Source: Xenopus tropicalis
Lineage: Eukaryota; Chordata; Amphibia; Anura; Pipidae
DNA: 64,000 bases
Reading direction: 5' to 3'
NCBI RefSeq assembly: GCF_000004195.4
Contig: NC_030680.2
Location: 142,167,545 to 142,231,544, forward strand
This document shows, piece by piece, positions 55,587-64,000 of this stretch. The stretch's first letter is position 1, and each line of letters begins with the position of its first letter. The position numbers were made by a program, and so were the translations under genes. A model generated the notes under the pieces. It ran no database searches and was not told where the DNA came from. It saw only the letters and a list, made by a program, of their open reading frames with translations.

Positions 55587-55773
55587 CAGCGATTCTCAAC
55601 CTGTGGGTCGGGACCCCTTTAGGGGTGGAACGACCCTTTCACAGGGGTCGCCTAAGACCATCGAAAAACACATATTTCCTATGGTCTTAGGAATAATTTT
55701 ATGGTTGGGGGGTCACCACAACATGAGGAACTGTATTAAAGGGTCACGGCATTAGGAAGGTTGAGAACCACTG
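55587..55773 (+). mobile_element. SPIN-like hAT MITE, second copy
   Basis: Left CAGCGATTCTCAACCTGTGG; right AAGGTTGAGAACCACTG. Fuller than the first copy, retaining CGACCCTTTCACAGGGGTCG. Flanks CTATAGGG and CTGTAGGG (55579-55586 and 55774-55781), the same target as the copy at 27184. Confidence 0.92.
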
Positions 55774-55781
55774 CTGTAGGG

Positions 55782-56199
55782 GTTATTTACATACGTAAGT
55801 AGTATGTACAAAATGCAATTTCGGGCAGAGATCTCCATACTATTTACCCACAATGCAGCATTTTGCCAATTATTTCAATGTAATTGCATCCACCATAGTT
55901 GAGCCCAATGAGTCAAATTGGGTGCGAGTTGCATCATCTCTCTTGCTTTCAGTTGACTTGGTGCAAGACCGATGTGCCCATGGGCGCAGCCCCCTGTGGG
56001 ATCTCTGGATCTACTGCCACGTCCAGGGTGGTGGGAGCTCCAGGATTCGCCAGAATCAGTAGGCGCAGTTCAGCGCCGCCCATCAGAAGAGGCAGGGCTG
56101 ACGCACTGACAACCACGTATGGTTGAATTGTGCCAATATGCCCTCTCCATTGCCTGAATGACCCCTTATGTCCCCTTGTACTTGCTCTCACAGTGTTAA
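55782..56199. other. Intronic DNA, possibly the host repeat of the SPIN-like copy
   Basis: Starts with GGTTATTTAC like the sequence right of the first SPIN-like copy, then ACAAAATGCAATTTCGG and ACAATGCAGCATTTTGCC. Not resolved further. Confidence 0.4.
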
Positions 56200-56635
56200 T
56201 ATAGTAACATAGTAACATAGTAAGTTGGGTTGAAGACGTACGTCCATCACGTTCAACCATAATGCCTATATATAACCTGCCTAACTGCTAGTTGATCCAG
56301 AGGAAGGCAAAAATCCCCATCTGAAGCCTCTCTAATTTGCCGCAGAGGGGTAAAAATTCCTTCCTGACTCCAAGATGGCAATTGGCCCAGTCCCTGGATC
56401 AACTGGTACTAAGAGCTATCCCCCATACCCCTGTATTCCCTCCGCCCCTTCTTAAAGTTATATAATGTATCAGCCAGTACGACTGATTCGGGGAGGGAAT
56501 CCCACAACCTCACAGCTCTCACAGTAACAAACCCTTTCCCAATATTTAACCGGAACCTCCCTTCTTCTAAACGGAGTGGGGGCCCTCGTGCCCGTTGGAA
56601 GGCCCTACTGGTAAATAAAGCATTAGAGAGGTTAT
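56200..56635 (+). repeat. ACATAGTAACATAG interspersed repeat, longest copy
   Basis: Order: AACATAGTAACATAGTAAGT, CGTCCATCACGTTCAACCAT, GATCCAGAGGAAGGCAAAAA, AATTCCTTCCTGACTCCAAG, GGAATCCCACAACCTCACAG, AAACGGAGTGGGGGCCCTCG. I know this as a high-copy amphibian dispersed repeat but not its class with confidence. Fragments: 8691-8785, 13245-13530 and, related, 59766-59900. Confidence 0.8.
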
Positions 56636-58500
56636 TAATATCTCCGCATCCTTTCTACATTTTTATTCCCTTTTGAATAATTGCCCCGGCCCCTATTCCA
56701 TCTTGCTCGATTGGCTTCCAAAGCATCATTACAAATGAAGACGTTGTTCTGAAACTGCTGAGTGTCATTTTGATTTGTATAAATAGCCGGCCAGGCCTTA
56801 TTAATCTCCGCAGCGCGAGACTGAAATCTACACAATAGCAAGGTGACCCCGCGCGGAAAAAAAATTTAGCGTTAATACCGATTGAGTGACTCTGTTCATT
56901 TTCGACAGGCAGGATCATTTGTTAGGCCCTGACTATCTGCCTCAGCCGAGGGACCTGCAGCTCCAACACATCCCTTATCTTATATTCTTTGTCTGCTTTC
57001 TGCTCGCATTCTGCTCTGCGTTCCCGGCGGTGATGTGATTGACCCCTTGCCTGATGCCGAGACCCTCTCAGACCTTGGCGGGAAGGTGGTGGGATGGAGT
57101 TGTTAGTGCCTCGCCTTGACTCTGCTACAAGTCATTGCATGAATATATGATCTAACCTTGATGATAAATGCTTTGTAAGAGGAAGGGAAACCATAATCTT
57201 ATAAACTTCCAACTTTGTTCTGATGAATTGACACCTTGAACTGCTGGATTTCCCAGTTCAATCTCTTATAATTCTGCTCCTAAGTGACAAGGGCAGCACC
57301 AAGCACTTTACCCCATTTAAACTACCCCTTGTGGTCCCTTCTCCCCAAGACACAATAACAACATCCATTTTTGGGATTGAAAAGACCCCAGCCTTAATTA
57401 CAGTTTAAGATACATTAATACCAACATATTAATTACTTAAACCATGAGTACACCTTGTTTCCAAGGAATGCTTGCCAAGAATCAGCCATTACCCACCTTC
57501 CTGGGCTACCTGACATGACATCCAGCCAAACCCTAGGTGTCAGCTGAGCCTGTGAAACCAGGCAGCCAATTGTCATCACTCTTGCAGGAACTATACCCAT
57601 AAAGAGCCTGTGCCACTACCATTTGGCTACTGTAACAATCCCAGGCCATAAGTGGCCAAAGGCAAGCATTCTACCACCTGCTGTGATATCAATTAAAGTC
57701 TCCAGGCACCTAGGAACCCTGACATGTGCTTGCACAAACTCAATCCATGGGCGGGTGGGTGGAACACTGTTACTGATCAGATAAAATGGACTTCTTCTCT
57801 TCCTGTCTCCCTATGTCCCTTTGCCCCACCTCTGTGTCACCTCCCACTTGCTTCCTAGCTCTGTCACTCCAGTACATAGTCCCTATTACTGTTCCCAGAT
57901 GCAGTGGCTAACGTGGAACTATCAACAAGAACAAACAAATTCAATACACTGGTTACACCATTTTGAACAATAATGGACCACTTCTTGGGACCTAGGACCT
58001 TGCTGGTTCTTACCCAACTTGGACTCAATCAGTAGCAAATCCCATCGGAGCATACATTACATGAAGGAAGGGTTGACCACAGTTAATTACACATGCAGTA
58101 CTGGCTTCACAATAACTTGGGCACCAGTGGTTCTTGAAACAAATAGATCTGGATCTCACACAGTCTCTTTGGTGTTGCTTCTCCGATGGTACAATATTTA
58201 ATCACTTTGTAGACACTTCAGACAGTTACTTCTTTCACAGTGGTGCTTATTTAAGGAATCTTTCTATGCTTGCATCAAACTAGAGTCTCATCACTGGATG
58301 GTGAAACTGTGGGATATTAACCCTTCTAGTCTTCTTGTTGGAGCCTCAGGCTGCTTTGCTAACCAGCATCAGGCTGAGGCATCGGGGGGCCCAGCGGGGA
58401 TGTGACTACATCTTTAATGATTACTATGATTAATAGCACTTAAGTGGAAATCAGAACAACCCCCCCAAAAAGCATGCTCATAGCCAAGAGTCAAAGTCAG
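56636..58500. other. 1.9 kb intronic DNA, first part a candidate conserved element
   Basis: 56640-56930 is repeat-free with CpG retained (CAGCGCGAGACTGAAATC). The remainder is unremarkable; no exon for the TAFA cysteine domain was found. Confidence 0.4.
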
Positions 58501-58640
58501 TTCCTAAGGGAGGGGGCCAAGTGGGTTACAGGAGGAGAAGGAATCCCAAGTGGTTAAGAGGATGCTGCAGCCTTACTATTAACCATTGAACAACATGAGT
58601 GTCAGGTATTTAGAGATTTCAAAGAGGCTGGTCACTGATT
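58501..58640. repeat. Fragment of the T2-like family of 36661
   Basis: GGAGAAGGAATCCCAAGTGG and GATGCTGCAGCCTTACTATT resemble 36727-36775 (GGAGAAGGAATTGATTATGG, GATGCTGCAGCCCCACTATT). Confidence 0.55.
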
Positions 58641-59765
58641 ACATTTTTGTGGGGGGTCATACATGTCCTTAAATATCTACTAGAGATAAGGCTAAAGCAA
58701 CAGGACTTGTTGAGTATTCTTTTGAAATATATCATCATTCATCCAAATGGCTGTTGAGTAAAAAACCTTTATCGTCCCTATCTTTGGTTTATTTTTCTTT
58801 TACTTCAGTTTCAGGCCGATCAGCTGCTACCGTCTCCTTAGGTAGGGTAGCTAGGGGGCGCTCTGTCCTCTGCACACACAACCCCCTGTTATGTAGATTG
58901 ATGTATGTCAGTAGATGATGTTTTTGCCTAGGTCAGCGGTGGAGTAACATATTTGTAAATGGCCACTTTATGTGTTGGGGAATAAGTCATTTCTTCCTTG
59001 TAAAACTCAGTCAAGCGGCAGTAGAAAGCACTACGGTGCAGGGGGGGGGCAGTATGGTGCCGCTAGGCGTATTTTCATTTTATGGGTGCAGAGAAATGAT
59101 CAGATCCCTTTGACACAAGCCTTGTCTCCGACATAAATCCTCGGGATGTGGAAACAATTAAAACGTGATCCATAACGATAGCTCCGAAGGCTGCACCTTG
59201 TCACCATTTGCCTCAGCTATCTAATAGCCTTTCTAAAAGTAAATAAGTAAATAAAAAAGTGACAAAGAGGCAGCAGGTAAAAGGGTGAGATGAAAGATGG
59301 TGCGTTGGCTATAGCCGGCCAATCTCTTCTCATCAGCTGGGAAATGATATATAAGAGTGGAAATGGGAGCAAAAATCCACCATCGTTTTCATTTATGGCT
59401 GCAATCTTTAAGAAAACTGACAAGGTGGAAAGAATTATGGGTAGGGGAGTTCTGTACATTTCATTGTTTAATCTCTTGCTCAGAGGAGAAGGGGAGGAAA
59501 ATGGAAGGGGCTGTAGCAGAAATACAATATAAGAAGAAGTGGCCGAGGGGACAAATAGGAAAACCCAACTCGCTAACCACTAACGCCTTCACGGCTAATA
59601 ATAACCATATGTACAACTTGTATTATAGAAATGTTCCATCGTTTCCTGTAAGAATGTTACATGTTTATTATAATATGCAGTAGCAGCTTAGCACTGGGCG
59701 GAGTAATGGGCGGAGGAAGGGGAAGTAAAGGGGAGGAGCATGGTGAGAACAGGCATCAATAAACA
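58641..59765. other. Intronic non-coding DNA
   Basis: G-run at about 59041-59049. Plus and minus frames of 80-108 residues at 59217-59683 lack motifs. Confidence 0.45.
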
Positions 59766-59900
59766 CAGTTACATAGTTACATAGGGTTGAAAAAAGACCA
59801 GAGTCCATCAAGTTCAGCCCTTCCAAGTAAACCCAGCCACACCTATACTTACCCATCTATACACTCACATACATAACTATATATACAAACACAGTGCTGG
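59766..59900 (+). repeat. ACATAGTTACATAGGGTTGA interspersed repeat fragment
   Basis: GTTACATAGTTACATAGGGT, then AAAAGACCAGAGTCCATCAA and GTTCAGCCCTTCCAAGTAAA: same design as the repeat at 56200 but a distinct subfamily. Confidence 0.75.
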
Positions 59901-60704
59901 TATTGCTTATTTTTGCCCAGCATATGTTCTAGTGAGGGGTACTATGCCTGGTACGTAATATAGCTAAGTTCTACCCTGTGGTGTGGCATCTCTGCATGGT
60001 TTCTTCTAGTTCTGCTTCACCCTGCACAGGGTCATCACAGAATTCTTGAAAATGCTTGGCTGGTTGGAAAGTCAACACTCCATTCTTGTACCGGCTTTCT
60101 GATCTGGAAAAAGAAGTGGAATGTATTGACTTTCACCTACTTGGGTGATGGGTAATTAATATAGTCACATTGCTTGGTGTCTTACTGGGCCTAGGGGTAG
60201 GCAGAAGAGGCAAAAGCCTATTGAGCAACAGTTAGTTGCACTTAGTACCTTCTGACCATGGGTGAGTAAGATGAGGACCTTTGCCGCCATGGATTGGCAC
60301 AATCCCCCCAGGGTATGATCGTAACTGTGGAACTTTAGTTAAATGATTTGGTGATCAGAATGAAACACTTTTCATTGGTAAACTTGTTAGACCAGTCAAT
60401 AACACCTGTCCGACAAAGGCTATTTCTACCTCTAGTTAGTAGAAGAAACTTAGAAATAATGTTTAAAGAACTGATAAAACCCTCGGCACCTACTGTAGTT
60501 ATAAAGCATTCCACTAGACTGTTGAACGGACATAGAGCGTATGGAGTTCCCAAACTGTGGGGGTGGAAGCATTGGCAAAGGGACTCATCCTAAAGGCCAA
60601 CTAGGCTGAGATTTGTTATCCTAGATACACCTGAAAGCCCAAGCTAGATGTTGATTATGCTGAGATTTGGGGTAAAACATATTTGTTGGCCTATATATTT
60701 TTTG
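59901..60704. other. Intronic non-coding DNA
   Basis: A short CTAGGGGTAGGCAGAAGAGGC string near 60190 matches one at 4561. Nothing else recognised. Confidence 0.45.
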
Positions 60705-60712
60705 GACGTATG

Positions 60713-60966
60713 CAGGGTCAGGCTGGAAAAAACTCAGTGGGCCCTGGCGGCCCAGACCCGATGCCTGTTGTCACTCCCCCGTCCGCCGGTGTCATCCCCT
60801 GACGTGTTTCACTTATGTGTGCTCAAGGAAGGACATTGGGAGGGGGCTCCTGCGGGGGGGTTATGGGGGCGCATCAGGGGACACAGCCAGCGGGGGAACC
60901 TTGGGGGGTGCCGGGCCCCTGGGGTAGTAGCCCTGGTGGGTCCTTTATCCCCCAAGTCCAACCCTG
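60713..60966. mobile_element. hAT-like MITE, CAGGGTYRGRCTGG family
   Basis: 254 bp. Ends CAGGGTCAGGCTGG and CCAAGTCCAACCCTG. Flanks GACGTATG and GACGTATA (60705-60712 and 60967-60974), an 8-bp duplication with one change. Confidence 0.9.
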
Positions 60967-60974
60967 GACGTATA

Positions 60975-62684
60975 ATTGAATGACTGAAACACGATTGTGT
61001 CCCTATATCTGCAACCATGTTAGGAGCTAAGGTAAGCGCTGACCAAAGCTTGGACCTCCCAAAGTGCTTGAACTAAAAACCCCAGCCAACCCCTGATCCA
61101 GAGTAATCGGGTTTCAATGTAATTGAAATGAACGGTTTGGGTCAGTCACTTGTGTCAGCTACACACATCCCAGTGGTTCCATCTCTAGTCCTCTATGGAT
61201 GTCTACAGAACCTTTTTTAATGGATTCCACTCTTCCACTCCCCCCCCCCCAAGCTCGCAATGCAATGAAATAGAATTCCGTTCCTTTCTGCCTCTCTATA
61301 ACTAGGCCCTTATGTTCCATTTGCTTGATATCACTTCTGCCCTTGTTTGTGAAACATTGGCACTCGCCAAATTATTTCGCTCATGTCTCCAGCAAGAAGA
61401 GCACGTTCTCCCCCCTCCACCTCCCGTAAGGAGTCGGATCCTGCTAGGTTTGGAGTCGTTTCAACAACAATCTGCTGTTTGCTTCAATGTCACATCTTCC
61501 GTTAAAGAAGCCAAAATAGGCCCCCATTTGCTCCATCTCGGATTTCAGCCGCATTCCGCAAATTTATCTTGTATCTAACAAATGCTCAAGGCAGAGGAAC
61601 CTAATACCCAACTCTGAGCAGAGCAATCAGATAGCAGCGCATTCGGGTCAAGAGCTGTAAAAATGATTCTTCTCCTCACCGCAACATTTATCTTCGGGGA
61701 TTTTCGGTTTCCTTGCCCGCGTTAAGTATCCTCCGCTGACAAATGATCTCTGAGATCCCCTGTCTAAATAATCTCCGTTATTCCTGAAACTCCAGTCCAT
61801 TAGCCAACTTGGCCAAAAGGCCACGCGGAGAAGTAGCATTCCTGATGTATTATTAGCGTCTTTCGCTGTGAATGCTAAGTACTTTACATTTACAGTCGAT
61901 TAGGCCTCGCTCGCTATATTATATCATACGACGTGACAGAAACCTCTTAGACTCCGAGCCCTGTTAAATAATAAATAGCATTAGCAAGGTCGTTTTCTCC
62001 GTCGCCGAAGGAAGAGAAGAAGAAAAAAAATAAAGAAACGTTGAAATAATGAATTTCCAAAGCGTCCGGTTTAAATGAAAATGGTAATGCTTGTTTTCTC
62101 CAAGATGGCCTTCGCGACGCGGGGAGAGAAAAAAAAAAAAGATGAACTTGTTTGTAATTTAAACGACTCATTGGCACCTACCCGCCTGCAATTATCATTA
62201 CCGGGAAAATCACGTTCTACAACCCGCGCTGGTCTATTACTCGCACAAGGAAAATATTTTGGCATGGTCGCCGCATCGGCTCAATTAAATTCTGCAGGAA
62301 TATATATATTTTTACTCTTGTGCTGATTCGTGTAGAAATCCTAGAAAGCATTGTAAATTAACGTTTTATAGTAGATACTAATGTCTATAAAACAAAATTG
62401 ATATACAAATGTAACCCTTTCTTGGCACACTCCCTCTGATTGGCCACGTTTACCTGTTGGCATACTGGCAAACCTGGGTGGAGATTTGGGAGAGACTGGG
62501 AATCTGGGATTATACAGCCCAGTGCCTCTGCCTAGTGGGCACTGAGGGATACACCAAAGGGGGGTCCCACTGGGAAATAAGTATAGAAAATGTATGTAAA
62601 AGTATGTATAGAGGAGCCTCAGCTCCTCTTCCTGCAGATACAAGTATCTTTGGGCTATCACAATCAATAGGGATTTTGTTAAAG
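60975..62684. other. 1.7 kb unique intronic DNA, candidate conserved element
   Basis: 61290-62330 is free of repeat signatures, CpG-retaining and AT-rich in places (ATTATCATTACCGGGAAAAT, GGCATGGTCGCCGCATCGGC). No exon recognised on either strand. Confidence 0.4.
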
Positions 62685-63640
62685 ATGTCTTTTGCACATT
62701 ATGTTTTTCACTGTTTCCCCAATAACTCTGTAAACAGGGTAGTTTTTCCAAATGGAGATAATGAGCTCTGTATAAACAAACCCCTCTAATCCCTAAACTG
62801 CAGTCTTTCTTAGGTTTTGAGACAAGAAGAAGGTCAATTGCAGAGGGCTTATCTGTAAAATTGTCATTTGTTTTGCTATCTACCCCTAGGGTTGCATACC
62901 TCTACCCCTTACTTCATGCCCCATCACTCTGTAAACAGGGTATTTTTCCAAATGGAGATAATGAGCTCTGTATAAACAAACCCCTCTAATCTCAAAACTG
63001 CAGTCTTTGTTAGGTTTTGAGACAAGAAGAAGGTCAGTTTCAGAGGGCTTATCTGTAAAATTGTCATTTGTTTTGCTACCTACTCCTAGGGTTGCTTACC
63101 CCTACCCCTGGACTTCACCCCCCCATCACTCTGTAAACAGGGTATTTTTCAAAATGGAGATAATGAGCTCTGTATAAACAAACCCCTCTAATCTAAAAAC
63201 TGTAGTCTTTGTTAGGTTTTGAGACAAGAAGAAGGTCAATTGCAGAGGGCTTATCTGCGAAATTGTAATTTGTTTTGCTACCTACCCCTACTCCTGAACT
63301 TTGCCCCATCAGGGTAGTTTTTCCAAATAGGGATAATGAGTTCTGTATAAACAAACTCCTCTAATCCCAAAACTGCAGTCTTTGTTATGTTTTGAACCAA
63401 TAAAAAGTCAGCTGCAGAGGGTTTATATGTGGAATTTTAATTTGTTTTGCTACCTACCCCTACCCCTGAACTTCGCCCCATCACTCTGTAAACAGGGTAG
63501 TTTTTCCAAATGGAGATAATGAGATCTGGATAAACAAACCCCTCTAATCCCTAAACTGCAGTCTTTGTTATGTTTTGAGCCAATAAAAAGTCAGTTGCAG
63601 AGGGTTTATATGTGGAATTTTAATTTGTTTTGCTACCTGG
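62685..63640 (+). repeat. Diverged ~180-202-bp tandem repeat, 5 units
   Basis: Blocks CTGTAAACAGGGTA, CCAAATGGAGATAATGAG, AACAAACCCCTCTAAT, ACTGCAGTCTTTGTTA, GTTTTGAGACAAGAAG and TTTGTTTTGCTACCTACCCC repeat in order, with CTGTAAACAGGGTA starts at about 62730, 62931, 63133 and 63487 and a damaged start near 63309. Confidence 0.92.
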
Positions 63641-63912
63641 CCAGTATTTCACCAGTCTAGCTAGTACATCCAATGTAAATGTGTACTTTCCAGTGGTTCC
63701 TGTCCCTATTGCCTCCAATCGAACCCTCCTTGCTCTTCTTTAAACCCCCCCAACAGCTTTCTAAGCCTGTCTGCTCATCTTATCTCCACCTAATCCAGCT
63801 GGTCTACATCTCACACCTCCCCATTTAGCAACATAACCCCTCCTCTTTCATCATTGCCCAGACCCTTCTCTGCAAAGGCTGCTATTCCAATCGGAAAAAA
63901 GTGGCAACCCTA
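63631..63912. repeat. MITE of the GCCACCTGGCCAG family, directly after the tandem array
   Basis: Left TGCTACCTGGCCAGTATTTC; right AAAAGTGGCAACCCTA, matching the ends at 10436 and 6954. Interior is CCCC/CTCC-rich. The last 88 bases of the window hold nothing recognisable. Confidence 0.6.
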
Positions 63913-64000
63913 CTGACCCCTCCGCAAACAGTGACTCGGCAGAACCAGGAAGTGAGACAGAAAGTTAGAAGATGAAAATGATTGACATTTCTCGTTTAGT

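Noticed and set aside
51111..64000. Search for the TAFA cysteine-domain exon (GTCEVV and RCCNKN type motifs)
   Set aside because: No plus-strand frame downstream of exon B carries these motifs; the exon must lie beyond the window.

Overview
The window looks like vertebrate nuclear DNA, almost certainly a clawed frog (Xenopus). I infer this from the dense set of short non-autonomous DNA transposons (MITEs) typical of that genus, from an Xmix/Xstir-like MITE carrying a 113-bp tandem repeat, from SPIN-like hAT copies, and from the one protein-coding signal I can defend. No bacterial gene organisation, CRISPR array, tRNA or rRNA gene was seen.

Coding content is minimal: two exons on the + strand that I assign to tafa4 (fam19a4), a secreted chemokine-like neuropeptide gene. 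Exon B (50995-51110) encodes the start methionine region and signal peptide and contains the stretch SHWLFLAYVLMVCCKL, which as I recall it is identical to human TAFA4. Exon A (48717-48852) ends in codons for K-S-P-R with the last codon split across the splice; joined to exon B this gives KSPR-M, matching RSPR-M in the human N-terminus. The cysteine-rich mature domain is not in the window, so the following intron exceeds 12.8 kb. The first 48.7 kb are therefore upstream flank or 5' introns, and the last 12.9 kb are intron.

Layout: 0-33 kb is a mosaic of MITEs separated by single-copy-looking DNA. Target-site duplications (TSDs) readable by eye let many be classified: hAT-like with 8-bp TSD, Harbinger-like with TTA, and a TA-flanked Xmix-like type. 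From 33.5 to 44.5 kb there is a cluster of tandem arrays with units of 4, 130, 13, 113, 82, 130 (again) and 103 bp. From 45 to 51 kb there are two further Xmix-like arrays. One fills the intron between the two tafa4 exons, carries a nested Harbinger-like MITE with a perfect TTA duplication, and stops about 34 bp before the splice acceptor of the signal-peptide exon. From 51 to 64 kb (tafa4 intron) there are T2/Kolobok-like MITEs, a second SPIN-like copy, minisatellites and a roughly 200-bp tandem repeat.

The recurrent theme is tandem arrays arising inside or at the ends of MITEs: at least five unrelated cases occur here (113, 40, 36, 21 and 87 bp units). All long open reading frames other than the tafa4 exons are by-products of tandem repeats or chance. 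All family names come from memory of the families, not from a search.
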